NCBI GenBank assembly: GCA_964017065.1
Contig: OZ024791.1
Coordinates: 5,756,547 to 5,820,546 of the forward strand
DNA: 64,000 nucleotides
Direction: 5' to 3'
From: Haliclona indistincta
Taxonomy: Eukaryota > Porifera > Demospongiae > Haplosclerida > Chalinidae
The notes beneath the pieces are model-generated. The model was given only the letters and a program-made list of their open reading frames with translations, made no database searches and was not told the origin of the DNA. The number at the start of each line of letters is the position of its first letter. Positions within the stretch are counted from its first letter, which is position 1. Positions 22,524 to 35,100 of the stretch are shown piece by piece. Made by a program: the position numbers and the translations under genes.

Positions 22524-23364
22524 TAGATCTACATTGTGAATTTTCCCTTTAACTGTATCCCTTGCTTTTATATAGCACAGTCACATTTGAAGACATTTAT
22601 ATTTAACTGTGATAATAAATTTTTTGTTTGGTATTACCAGGTATTGCTGAGGGTGGGGTCTCTCATTAGACCCACCCTCAAATAGACATGTGAAACACAA
22701 TAGTGGAGCTGGATAGTGTACTATTATACTGTATTTGCAGTGTTGCATCTTAAGATCATTGTTATCCACTCAGTGCAGGATGGGTCCTGTTGTCTTTCTT
22801 GCAGAACAGGCTCCTGGGCATAGTCTTTATTGCATCACAAACTGGCTGAAAGTAACACTATGGCTACTATTGTTGAAGTAGCTATGGTTGGAATAATCAA
22901 AGAAAGGTAGCTGTAAAGTGATTCAAAAAAAAGAAAGGTAGCTTGTAGCAGTCGAAAAAACAATTATTATGATCTGGAAATATGAGTTGTTCGATAAAAC
23001 TCACTGCTGGTACAATAGTGCTGCCAAAGGCAATTATTGATGCAATGATGATACACACGAGGACTTTAGCGACTGCCTTCTTGATCTTAACATTCTCTTC
23101 TAATGTGTGTGTTTCTTGATATACATGAACGTGATTATTGTCATAACAAAAAGACAAACGACACCATAGCAAGCAGCTCAGGTAATAGGAATGCCAAAGG
23201 GTGTTGAGAATATATTCACAAGACATATTCCATTGATGTTATGTAAAACAAGAAAATTTAATAGATCTACTGCGCACATAATTATGTGCTGTCATATGCA
23301 TCTGCTAATTTTATGCTAGCATACATGCTACTGCACCGAGGCATCTGCACCTTTGAAGCTTTAT
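22524..23364. other. Intergenic; one uncertain minus-strand open frame
   Basis: About 840 bp. A minus-strand frame at 22897-23226 contains one plausible transmembrane stretch (KVLVCIIIASIIAFGSTIV), but no splice partners or family resemblance are seen, so I do not call it a gene. A short hairpin of a GGGTCT-type stem lies near 22655-22678. Confidence 0.5.
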
Positions 23365-23490
23365 TGTCTTTGTACCTCTTCTTCATTCCTACAAAATCAA
23401 GCAATACTGAACATGTCACACAAAAAGAAAAGCTGCTGTGGGCACCCACAAAAATTTAAATACTAAACACTTGTGGTACCACACATTGAA
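23365..23490 (-). repeat. Duplicated piece of the kinase gene's coiled-coil exon and intron
   Basis: This segment closely matches 27310-27445, with shared blocks such as CCTACAAAATCAAGCAATAC, GCTGTGGGCACCCACAAAAA and AACACTTGTGGTACCACA. The source holds the small exon NEEEIQRQQQQ and its flanking intron. The copy lies 3' of the gene's stop codon and is isolated, so it is probably a non-functional segmental duplicate. Confidence 0.75.
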
Positions 23491-23514
23491 GTTAGTGTAT
23501 TGCAATCGGTTGGC

Positions 23515-24392
23515 AGTTTAATCCTGAGCTGCTATCAGGAGAGCCTGTAGCTGTGTGCACGGCTACCAAAAAAATTGTTGATTTTTATGGTCTTGACAAG
23601 ATCAAGACAGGCATTACAGCAATTTTTATTGCACCTTCCAAGTTTGCTGAATTTTTGAAGCCTGCGATAAAAGGCATTCTAGAATGCATTGAAGAAGTAT
23701 TTTCTCAGCTTGAGGATAGAGTGGATACTGTCTTCCTTGTGGGAGGGTTTGGAGGTTGTAAGTATACTTAAGGAAAGATTAAAACAAAGCTAGAAGACAA
23801 ATTTCCTAAAAGGAATCTTTGTATACTTGTTCTAAAGGACTGAGCACAATCTTGTCGTTACTCTAGGAGCTATCAAACACCATTTAAAACCAGATGTGAT
23901 TCGTTCTTGTAGAATGGATGCTTTATATGGAACTGAGGTTTACAATAGTTGATATAGACCTAAGCCAAAAGGTATTGACACTACTGGCACAATATATACG
24001 ATCATTACAGGTTTACGGTCAATATGTTGAAAAAGAGGAGCAAATAATTATATTAAGTGATAAAATAGTGATTGGCGAATTAATTCCAGTCAACAACTCT
24101 TCCGCTAAAATGACAATACCTATCTACAGCAGTTTTAGAAAAAAGTTCAGTACACTTCAACACCAGACGGCAATCCAGATCCACCTGTCGGGGAGCTACG
24201 TGTTGATATTCCTAACCCAGACAATCTTCCTCGAGAAAAACGTGCTGTTGAGCTTACAATGGACTTTAGCCACACCATAGGTATATCTATGACCACACTT
24301 AGATACAAGTACGAGCACGATACTTAGTCACAGGAAAGGAAGTGAAAGTTGTAGTTGACTTCCTATCCAGCCGTGTTGACTAGTGCAATACT
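23515..24392 (+). pseudogene. HSPA12-type Hsp70 relative, degraded C-terminal half
   Basis: Fragments in three frames follow the order of the C-terminal half of HSPA12-family proteins: FLKPAIKGILECIEEVF, VDTVFLVGGFGGC (the nucleotide-binding VGGFG block), LGAIKHHLKPDVIRS, then ELRVDIPNPDNLPREKRAVE and GKEVKVVVDFLSSRVD at the end. A stop follows VGGFGGC, and at least two frameshifts and further stops interrupt the rest. No N-terminal half or introns are seen. HSPA12-like genes are expanded in sponges, cnidarians and molluscs; this copy appears dead. Confidence 0.75.
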
Positions 24393-24541
24393 AACTATAA
24401 TATTTTCCTGTGTTGTATACCCACTCAAAATTATAAAAATTGAAAGATAAACTTACTAGTGGAAGGAGTGGTGATTGAACTAGTTTTGATTAGCATTATT
24501 GTCTTGAAACTTTCTCATAAAAGGATATATAGCATCAAACA

Positions 24542-27500
24542 CTACACCCATGCATCGTAAAACTTTTCCTCTTCTTGTTCTGTCTGTTCTTTGTCAGGAA
24601 TGGTGTCACCAGTGCTTACTTGGTTGATTGTTGGTTGAACCTCTTGCTTTTCTAGTAACTCATGTTTGTCATCGTTTGTCAGCGGAAAGCACTTAACTGA
24701 TCCAACTTTCCCAACTGTGCCTTCAGCTCCGAAGAATAGTACAGGACGACAGTATGTGAGAGAGTAGGGATCACATTCAGGGTCAACTGTAGGACCAGAG
24801 ATGGCGACTAGTTCGTGCCACTGTTGGTAGAATGTAGTTGGCTCATCAGCAGAAGAAGGTGGTACGAGGGAGCTCATTATCCATGCAATCTCGAGTGCTG
24901 AGTTAAGAACCGTCATAGCTAGCTCAAAATTAGAATCACAAGCAAGTTTGAAGGGTTCACTTTCCGATAACAAAATATCTTGAACCTGCAAATAATTTTG
25001 TGACATTAATTTTAGAGTCAATTTTATGAACTTCTTCAATTTTGATCCATGCTGGTTGTTGTTTAGGATCAACATCAACTACTGAGAGCAGGCGACCAAA
25101 TGCAGCACTACGATCTCTCCACTTCTCATCATGGCTCTGGTCCTGGAGAAGCTGATCAAGATCCATGCATCGTGGAGACTGTGGCGACTCATAGAGTGCG
25201 GACAATTCTTCTGTCATGTGCTCCATGACACGACCATTGCAGTACTTGCAAGCAACCTATACACAGTGGACATAAAAGCCATGCATTGTACATGTAGAAG
25301 AATTGATAATGACCTGTAGTACAGTGCTCAAAAAATGACATCTTTCTTCCTTGGTTGAATATTTGAGTTTCCTTAGCTTGTTTCGGAACTTAGTGTCATA
25401 ATATTCTTGAAATTTTGTTGATAGTGTTTCGTGTGTAATGTCGCCCGGTCGAATATCTCTGTTTCTTTTCCGGGAGTCCGATAAAGCACTTAACAATCTG
25501 GATTAATTTTGTAGCATAATAATACACTCATCATAATTTATTATGGTTACTTTCTGAACTCTTGCATTTGCTCATCATATCTGTTATCATGAATAATTAA
25601 TAGATATTACACACAATAAGACGTGTGTATCATACTTTGCCTGGAGTTTCTTCATTGCTGTGTCATGGTCCCTCTGTTGCCTAACATCAGTAACTTATGA
25701 GAGTAGTAAAATAGAATTAAATGTACAATACCTTTTCTCTTCAACTTTCAGTTTGTCCTGCTGCTCTTGTAGCTTGTTCTGCTGCTCTCGTAGCTTTTGC
25801 TTCTCAGCCTCAAATCTAAAATCACAACACAGCAACACTTGAAACAAACATCTTGCACAAAAGCGGGAAATTTTCATGGGAGAAAATTTCGTGAATTACA
25901 GCCTATTCTAGAAAATTTTATCCACGAATGTCTTGACAAAGATAGGGCAATAGCGCTGATTCGCAAAAATATTATTCGCAAAATCCTCTATCTTGCGCAT
26001 TCGTGAAAATTTTCTCGTGTGAAAATTTCCCGCTATACGGTAATAATTACAATGAACCCTTAATAATCTGGACACAAATGGGGCAATAAAATAATGAGAA
26101 CATAATCAAGTCTTAAATACACTACTACCATGCAGTGTATAGAAGTAAATCTTTAAGGTTACAGCAGAGATAATCCTGTAGCCAAAAATATTAGTGTTGT
26201 ACCTATACAGTATTTTGCCTTTACAGTACTAAATTGCCTATAACTGATCCTTGCCTATAGTACAAATATAGGTGCCTAAACAGATACAGATACTATAGGT
26301 ACAACACTAAAAATATGCTTCTGGAAAGAAAATGGTGAAAGCTACTTGGTTTGCAAGACAAAGAAAGGCCTTTTGAAGGAATCGACAAGTTTTTTGCATT
26401 TTTAAATTCTAGCTATGGGATGATCATAAATTATGTGTATGTAGATTCGGGATTGGAGACACATTATTGCCAGTTTATCAATTCAAAAAAGCGTAAATCC
26501 CTCTGTTCAGTTGCTGCATACATACAAGTACTAAGTTGTCATACTAAAAGAACCTAAGAGTTTAATACTTTGGGCCTGCCATATAGTGTATGAACAGTAT
26601 TAGCTAAAGTCTTTATTTTACTTTAATACTTTTCTTATCTATAGCTCTCAAATTATTCCAAGTTTCAGTACATACAGGTAACTTCCTCATCACTACCTGA
26701 CAGCACAAAGGAACTCTGGACAGTGTCCCACGTAACCAGTATGTGTATCCCGTAACCTGCATCGTGTTAAAAAGTGTCTACTGTATTCTTCTAAAAATTC
26801 GGCGCAAAACAGATTTGCTTGCCCAATAATTATTTGGAAGTAATTGTGGCAGAAGTGCCAAATAATTGGAGGTGTGGCGATGAGCACGTGTTCGAACGAG
26901 AACACATCTACAGCTCTTTTCCATGAAGTACAGGACTTTTCACGTTGGGCTGTTGACTTACTATGACGAAGAACCAAAGCGCTTGCCGAAATTTGGAAAC
27001 GTGTTAGATATCACCATCCCTAATTCTTACTTTTGCTAAGCTAGTGACTACCTTTTCTCTTCAACTTTCATTTTTTCTTGTTGTGCTTGTAGCTCTTGTT
27101 CCTTAATCTCAAACCTAAGAATCAAAATTGCATAAATAACTACCGTAATTCGGGAAATTTTCGTTGTTAAAACATTTTCGTGGGTAGGTTCAACCACGAA
27201 AATTAAACACACGAAAATTTTGTTACACGAAAATTTCCCGATTTACGGTAATCACAACCAAGACCGGACCAATTCAATTTATCTCTGGTTCTTTCTAGCT
27301 GCTGTTGTTGTCTTTGTATCTCTTCTTCGTTCCTACAAAATCAAGCAATACTGAATATGTCACAAAAAAAAAAACGGCTGTGGGCACCCACAAAAAAATT
27401 AATGCACAAATTAATTTTGCAACACTTGTGGTACCACATGTTGACAGTTTGTTAAAAATTTGAGTCAGTACATCATTTAAGTTACCATTTTCTTTCATCC

Positions 27501-30500
27501 AAAAAGGACTGCTTTTCTTGCCTAAGCACACATGCATAATTTAATGATGAATTTAATGACAGTGTAGGTAAGCAGATATCAAACGTACTGGAAGCCTTCT
27601 CTTTCTCTTTGAATCTTCTCCATTTCTTTTTCATACACTTGCTGTTTCCTGTAATAAACAGTCTTTGATTTTGATTATCGTAACAGGAGTATTTTTTAAG
27701 TTTATTGTGTCTGGAGCACAAGATAGAATAGACTGTATGTGCATTAGAGGGTGTAGACAGGAAAAAGTATTAGTTTTTAAAACTATAATCAGAATCAGTT
27801 ATAAAGAGTTTATAAAGGAATGAGTAAATGCTTGTTGGAATCTAATTTTATTTTTTGTACCTAGGTTCTTCTATGGTCGCTTGCAGCTCATCCAAAGAAT
27901 TTATAGTTAGTTCTGCTGCTTGCTGTTCTTTGTAAGACAAAGAGAGGCCTTTCAAAGAGACTGACAAGAGTTTTTTGTGACATGCATTTTCTTCTTTTCT
28001 TCTGCAATTTTAGTTTACCACGTTATAAACGTTTGTCAGCTTCGCCAAAGGTATCTACCTTTGGCGAAGGTATTGATCAGAAAGATTTTCTGATCAATCC
28101 TAGATGCCTGGAATCATGAAAAATGCAAAGACAACAAAGATCTGCTGTGACTCTCTGAGAGTTGCCATCTTGATTTTCGCCATCAAGCAAGCAAGTCACT
28201 GCGACTTTCTTAGACCCCCTAAAAGCACTTAGACTTCAGATTCACTAATAGATAGTGCATTAAAAATGTATAACAGTAAAGATATAATAAAGATATACAA
28301 TAATTCTTTTTCACTCATGAGTAGCCGCAAGAGTACTCTTGATAGCCGCCATCTTAATTCGTGGTGATTACACTTATCACTGCCGAGCGGTAATGATAAT
28401 TTAAAGCTATGAGCAAACCACACACATTTTTATGTGAAGTATCTCCCATGCATGTGCTCACATGTTAGAATGCATGTTCTCGGAATTTTTGAGCTACATG
28501 TACGAACATTTGGTAAATAACGTTCTCACTGGTTCGCTTACAGTCACAGAGTATGCAAAATGCGATTACCTTGCCATAATGATCATTAGTCGGCTGTTCT
28601 CCACCTTAAGTTCCTCCATTGAGTCTTTAGTGGAGGAGACTACCTGCTGTAACATGTGAGTCTCCTTCTGCTGTTCTATAAGATGATTTTCTAAATGATT
28701 ATGCTCACTCTCCATTTCAGCAAGACAAATCTGGCAGCAGAAAAATTATTATTACATACACAGGAATAAAAATTTTCACAACATACAACAAGGACACAGC
28801 ATGTATATACCTCTTTTTGTTGTAGCTGATGTTGGAGTACCTGTATCTGTTGAGTGAGTTCTGTTTTATTATCATACAGAGCTGTCAGGTCATTCTGGAT
28901 TGCAATCATATTCTTCTGTTGCTCCTGCATGTCATCTTGCTATGAGGAAAGAGAAACGGAAAGGTAGTATGATCATAAATATTATTTGCTGCTGCTGCTA
29001 ACCTGTTTTATAACAACTTCCTCTAGAATCCTGTATTTATGTTGCTCATCAAACAGTTGAGACTTAAGTACCTGATAATACAATCACATAAAGATGACTG
29101 TAGTTCATACTAATGCTAACCATGTGGCCTCACACCAATCAGAATGTCTAGAACATATCACATGCCGTGGCATTAACCCTTTAAAGACGTCTTTTTTGGC
29201 GTTTAGTGTGAAAAGTGCTTTAGAAAGGTGAAACTAAGTCTATTTGCAAAAGACGACTTCACCTAAAAAAAACCACCGTTTTTTCGACGCACTTTTCCCA
29301 CTAAAACATACAACACGGGAAGAACTTCAACGGGGTGTCTCCCCTTTAACTCGGGGTTCAAAAGGGCAAAGCCCCTCGCCACTTTCGGAATTTTTATGGC
29401 TTCGGGGTACCCGAAAATGCATACTTTGGCATAGAATATGGTCTAAACTATGCTGTTTGCTCACCTGGACACCACCAGGTTTTTGTATCAGTCACCAGGG
29501 CTAAATGTAGATCAAACTTAGCTGAAAAATAACGAGGCCGCAACTCTTAAGTGGCTTCAGTTCCGAAGCCAACTTGGAGTTTAGTGCATGGTTGTAAACT
29601 ATGACATGCCAGGAGAAAACGGTGCTAGTTTGGAACAGCGAAAATTGCAAGACAAAATGCAAGTTTAGAGCAAGTCAAATTTTCCAATCGAGAACATGTT
29701 CAAAACGAGAACATGCATTCCAAAAAGAGGATGCGTTCGGAAGAATTGATGTGATTATGAGAGCACTTCATGCCTTCAATAAAATTGCCCTGACATTATT
29801 TTAATGTCAGAGTGTCAGAACGTAACAGTTTTGCACTGACATGTATAAACTTATATCACGTACAACAACGTATCGATAATTAAATAATCACAATAACAGT
29901 GACATTGCATTAAATCATGCGATTATCGGACAGGCTAACATCAAGTTATGTGCAGCCACAATGAATATAAATGCCCAAACAATGTTTGCTCTGTCTTGTT
30001 TGCTTGCTGTCACCTTATTTGCTTTGTGTCTGAGCTATCATGCTGTCATTGTAAGCCAAATAGCAACATAACCCAGTTATCATACCTCTTTTGATGACAG
30101 AAGTTCATCAACAGTTTCTTGAAACAATTTCCTGTCTTTCTCAGCTTTGTTCTCAATCTCATTGTTCATTGCCAGCTGTTGCTGAAAATCCTTTATACAA
30201 AGTAATATTAAAGAATGTTGTATGAAAAGATTAAAATTACCTTGGCTAAAGTTAGCTGAGATTGAAGTTCCTGAATTGCTTTAATAACTTGATTCGTTTG
30301 TTTTACACTACTATTCAATGCTTCTATTTGATCGCTCTGCTGCTTCAGTTCAGCCAGTGTCTCCATAGTGTTACTGTGTGATAATGGTCGCTGTTTGCAC
30401 AGCTCTTCCATTTCCACAGCTAATTCTTTGCTAGTGGGTCGATGATCAGGACTGTCACAGAGACAATGAACAACAGTAGTGAAAAGTGGATGACGAAAGC

Positions 30501-31284
30501 TGCCCATCTTATTCAGTGAAGTACGACGTTTGCCAACTTGCATCTGCTTTTTCTCAAAATCTTCTTTAGTGACAGTGAAATCTTGAACATGAGGAGCTTC
30601 TTGATTGATCAAGTATATGGCAAGATGGCCAAATGAGAATACATCAAGTTTATCACTATAGTTTGGTGACAGTGTAAGTGCCTCTGGAGGCATGAAGTCC
30701 GGAGCTCCTGGACATACTGTTTTTGTTCGTATCATTGCTATTTCTCTGTCAAACAGCTTGGCTACTCCAAGATCAGCAATCTTTGCTCTAAGAGACTCAC
30801 TGAGCAGTACATTGCCAGCATTGAGGTCACGATGTATGATGGGGATGGAGTGGAGGTAGGCTAGACCATAGGCCACGTCTCTAAGTATGCTGGTCTTGTA
30901 AGAGAGAGGGATGTTAGGATATGTCTCCACACAGTGATCAAGGTCCATGTGCATGTACTCCATAATGAGACTGATGTCTGCCTCATCGCGACCATAATGA
31001 ACTCCCATGAACTGGACAACGTTAGGATGACGAAGAGTACCATGAAGATCACATTCTCGTCGGAAACAGTTGATCACTGCTCCTCTCTCCAGTGCTCCTA
31101 CAGGCTCCTGCCCAACTCTTCCGACCAGAATGTCGTGTAGACGTTTGGCAATGCAGGGAAGGCCATTGACTCGTACCTCATACACTGCACCAAAACTACC
31201 TCGTCCTCTTTCCTTGAGGTTGCCGTCATCTAGGCCTTCAACTATCTTGATTTCATTGTTCATGTTGCAGCATGCATCGCACAC
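24542..31284 (-). CDS. Protein kinase with long coiled coil and MIEAP-like C-terminal domain
   Basis: The first exon (about 30241-31284; ATG at 31284 or 31263) encodes a TKL-like kinase: glycine loop GRGSFGAVYE, Lys in CIAKRLHD, catalytic loop HRDLNAGN (about 30811-30834), DLGVAK in place of DFG, and a PDFMPPEAL activation end. At least ten short exons down to about 25553 encode Glu/Lys/Gln heptads (such as KLREQQNKLQEQQDKLKVEE). Exons 25318-25500, about 25035-25257 and 24542-24985 encode the C-terminus: FQEYYDTKFRNKLRKLKY, then ALEIAWIMSSLVPP and YSLTYCRPVLFFGAEGTVGK, ending in an acidic tail. The order and the A-x-x-M-x-x-x-x-P-P block resemble the MIEAP domain of SPATA18. That match is tentative; the kinase is certain. 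The substrate is unknown and mitochondrial quality control is only a guess. Confidence 0.78.
25866..26041. mobile_element. Inverted-repeat element in an intron (GGGAAATTTTC family)
   Basis: The left end GCGGGAAATTTTCATGGG pairs with the right end GTGAAAATTTCCCGCTATAC, followed by GGTA. Internal AAAATTTCGTGAATT and AATTCGTGAAAATTTT-like segments also pair. It shares its termini with the element at 27143-27251. It has no coding capacity and looks like a MITE family member inside the kinase gene. Confidence 0.65.
27143..27251. mobile_element. Second copy of the GGGAAATTTTC inverted-repeat family, ends TACCGTAA/TTACGGTA
   Basis: The left end TACCGTAATTCGGGAAATTT and right end AAATTTCCCGATTTACGGTA are near-perfect inverted repeats around a 60-bp AT-rich core with further CGAAAATT/AATTTTCG pairing. 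It lies in the intron between two coiled-coil exons of the kinase gene. Confidence 0.75.
28040..28098. other. Two adjacent perfect hairpins in an intron
   Basis: The first stem is 14 bp, CTTCGCCAAAGGTA at 28040-28053 pairing with 28056-28069 across a 2-base loop. The second is 12 bp, ATTGATCAGAAA at 28072-28083 pairing with 28087-28098 across a 3-base loop. They lie back to back with 2 bases between. Both orientations fold. No terminator or RNA-family match is claimed. Confidence 0.8.
29075..30060. other. Large intron of the kinase gene, no gene seen
   Basis: About 1 kb between coiled-coil exons (about 29003-29072 and 30087-30192). It contains a GC-richer stretch near 29290-29430 (GGGGTTCAAAAGGGCAAAGC). 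Small open frames are present but none is convincing. Confidence 0.6.
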
Positions 31285-31329
31285 AGTAGTAAAAGGTGTG
31301 GTTTATCAATTAAAAAATCTATTAATAGA

Positions 31330-31760
31330 ACAGTTTGTGAAACACAAGAAGTGAAATTGGAAAGTTGGATAAATACTGTAGTTAACAAGATCACACAAAT
31401 TAGAAAGAACATGGCATTGAATTGGCTAAGATTGCTTGGTCAAACATTGTGAAGTTGATAAAAGTACTTGAAACCATTCTGTGGACAAATGCATAATAAT
31501 GTATATCATCATCACACATCGCACACACGTACTGGTTCAACGTAACCAAGGTGCTTTAGAATGACTCTACGCTTGGAATAGTCATGACAAAATATCCAAA
31601 CACAATATCTATACATATAGGCATTTGGTATATATTCACTCAACAATCTAATGATGCTTTATTGGAGTGGAATGAAAATCACAACTCAACGTTAAAATAC
31701 TTCTTCTGCTCACTTTCTTTGACAATAGTAAACTTCTGATGATTGATTGTCCATTATAGA
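31330..31760 (-). repeat. Decayed tandem copy of the myotubularin FYVE exons
   Basis: This segment parallels 32040-32575 in order. CATTCTGTGGACAAATGCA (31478 and 32207), ACACGTACTGGTTCAACGTA (31524 and 32322) and CAGAAGTTTAC (about 31730 and 32560, sense strand) all recur. The copy has lost key coding residues: the fragment equivalent to KFTIMKRK reads KFTIVKES. It lies just 3' of the functional gene and appears non-coding now. Confidence 0.8.
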
Positions 31761-32181
31761 GGGGATGTTCTCTGGTCAGGGGTTTATTATACATTATGTG
31801 GGTTATATTTTGAATTCAGTAAGTGTCCATTGTAAAGGGATGTAGTCTATGTGTGTTTGCTCTTTGCCTGAAATGGCTTAATATACATTCAACAAGATAG
31901 CTACTGAATATTATTTAGATATTACAAACCATTTTTAATAAACCGCACAATGCAAGCAATCGTGAAATTTTCTATATTAACCCTTTTAGCGCAGTCACAT
32001 GTGAAGACATGTTGTGATAAAGAATATTTGAAACACAATAGAACGGTGAAAACTACAGGTCTTCTGTGTAATAAATAAAATTGAAATATTGGATAAATAC
32101 AGAAGGTCACACATATTAAAAATCATACTACAGAGTTGGGTTGAGATGGTTAAGATTGCTTGGTCGAACACTGTGAAGTCG

Positions 32182-35100
32182 TCAGCTGAAGTACTTGAAA
32201 ACCATTCTGTGGACAAATGCAATGTTATCACATATTATACAGTTCATTTTATTTACTTCTTCAGCTAAATCTTCACAGTAATCAGTAAGAGGACCGTTTG
32301 GTGTTCGTTTCTGATAGCACACATCGCACACACGTACTGGTTCAACGTAACCAAGGTGCTCTAGAATGACTCTACGCTTTGAACAGTCATGACAGAATAT
32401 CCTACCACAAGATCTGTGACAATACAGTACATGTAGAGGTATACTCACTCAGAAAGCTTACCTGCAATGATGCTGTATTAAAGTGGAGTGAAAAATAGAT
32501 GGATTTATAACTCACAAATTTAAACACTTCCTCTACTCACTTTTCTTTTCATAATGGTAAACTTCTGATGACAGAGAAAACAGTCACTGCTCATTTGATC
32601 CGACATCCACACAACAGTTTCTGTGCTTCTCCTTCGGTCTTGAACATACTGACACACACAATCACCATTGATATTCTCACTACTATAACACTCACAGCTT
32701 CGTTATCAGTTTGTCCTTCAGCGGAAAAATGTGAATTTGAAGTGCAGTCCCATGCCAAGAAATACTCCTCCCACAGGTGGAGTCTTCGAAGATTCCAGGA
32801 TGCTAGAATTGGCTGAAGTTGAAAATAATAAAAATCAAAGTGTGTTTTATAGTAACTGTTTTTACTTCTGATACGGGTGAATAGCTGGTGTTCCGCATTT
32901 TGTGTTTTACTGCTTTGATATGTTTCCATAGAGACACTGTAGTATGGTACACATCCTCTCTCCCTCTCTCATCTTCGTTGTTATGCAAGAAGTTCCCAAA
33001 CCTGACAAGAGAGATTTACTCAGCAAGGCACAACACACTAAACCACTAACCATGATGTGTATAAGTGCTCAGCAATACGTAATAACATTGAGGGAAGGAA
33101 TTCAAAGGCTGTTGGATATTGCCTTACAATCTGAGAGAGAAAGAGCGAGATAGCAAGTCTGTAGATGAGTAGAGAGAGACGTACTTGATAGACACAATCC
33201 AGAAATTGCAGAAAGATTGGTGAGCGGTCACTAGGATGCTGAGGGTCTCCTAGACGATCACGGAATTTATGACCATAGCTTAGCCACTCCTTATCTACCA
33301 GTTGCTGAGGGAATTACAAAAAAGAAAGAGGACATTGAAAGTAATTTGAATGAAAGTGGTTAAGTTGATAAATTTGCCTTTGATCACAATAGTGTTTACA
33401 ATAATTATCTAATAGCTTTATGTCTGAAGAACAGATGTGTGATAATAAACTCATACAAGGAATCCAGATATTGTTCTGTAAGTAGGATCGATCATGATTT
33501 GAGTCAGTGAGGTGAGTTGAGCGGTGCGGTCCCAGCCATCACTACAGTGTACCAGAGCACAGCCTCCTTGGTACCGCAACCAGTGAGCTATACTGCAAGC
33601 ACCCTGTGCACATAAACAGCGACACAGAATCACACATTTGAACCTCTAATGCACCTGGAACTAAGTTTGTTTCTCTTTATACATTTATCTTTTATTGTCT
33701 AATCTGCTTTTTTATACACAAATGTTTACCTTGACTATCAAGCTAATATACTTCAGCCATTGTGTTCCTTCTAGTGAGGATAGCCATTTCGTGTTAGTGT
33801 GAGAGAGAACAAGAGTGCGAAGGCTTTCATAGCTCTCACGAACAGCATGGATGTTGGGAATATCGAGATGCCTCAACCGACAGCCAGAGTATCGAGATAT
33901 ATCCTCAGTACCCTTGCCCTAGAGAAGTAAAAGTAAAGCGGGATTAAAAGTGGAAGAACAAGCAGAGAACAAGTAAGTAAAAGTGGGATTGAGGTGCTTA
34001 CCAATATCATGTTGCCCTGAGCAGCTGCCAGTGAACGAGCATCAAATATGGTTAACAGCTCTCTATCGTTATTACCAGTAGTGGTTGGCATGGTAGCCAC
34101 TGCCATCTTGATCAACTCTTCGTCATGTACTGAATGCTGTAAGTAAAATAATAAGCATTAAATATTTTATTTGCTCCCAATCATCATCACCTTTCCAGAA
34201 ATCCCTGGTTGAGGCTGGGCACTTCTTAGAAGGAAGTTTCCTTGCTCCTTGTCCATCCAAACTAGCGTTGGGAGACGACCCTTACTGCGAAACTTTGCCG
34301 CTTCTTCTAGCAGAGGCTTCTGCAATGTATGAACAATGTGTGATGGTGGTAATGCAGCAGTGTCCCTACCTCAGCTGCACAAGGTACAAACACCATTGGA
34401 GGATAGGACGGACACATTGAGTAGTCTATGTTGATACTGTAGTCTCTCCAATTGTCAGACTATAGCAATAAAAACATTTATCACCATCGATATCTCATTG
34501 ACACTCTCTCCCTGGACCTACCATCATTCGGTCCATATCGGCAAGAACAACGGACTGAACATCCCATCGATGATTACCATCAGGTACAAATCCCTCTCTA
34601 TACATAAATATTAAAATTAGAATTAGAAGCCTTTGAAAAGTTCCAGCACAACTTTTGCAGCAATCGAAAGTATTCCAGAGAGCTAATTTTGTCATATGCT
34701 TCAACTCACCTCATAAAGTTCAATGCCGGTGGTTTATTGGTTCCATTGGTCACTAAGTGTTGTAATCTTGTTACCAGGGACTCCACTAGTTGGCGAGATG
34801 GCATCGGTAGAATCATCCGCTGGTAAGCTTCCTCTAACTCCTCTAGTTGTCTCTTCTCCTCCTCCTCTCTCTCTTCCTCTCTTGTAACATCAAGTGCTTC
34901 TACTATGGTCAAATTTGGTCTTGCAACGGGCTGCCTCCATTTGTGGTAGAACATCTGACCTAAAGCACACAGACACAGTATCACAATTCACTGTAGTCAG
35001 TTCTGTCGTACCTGTAATACTCTTCTCTTCTCTGGTTAGATCCATGCTGGCTATTAGTATTGAGAGCTCACTCTCAGATACCGATCGTCTGTCACGTGAC

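Noticed and set aside
22897..23226. Possible small membrane protein on the minus strand
   Set aside because: One hydrophobic stretch but no signal, splice context or family resemblance; it could be chance in AT-rich DNA.
29244..29804. Two plus-strand frames in the large kinase-gene intron
   Set aside because: No recognisable domain, no splice partners and antisense to an intron; not supported as a gene.
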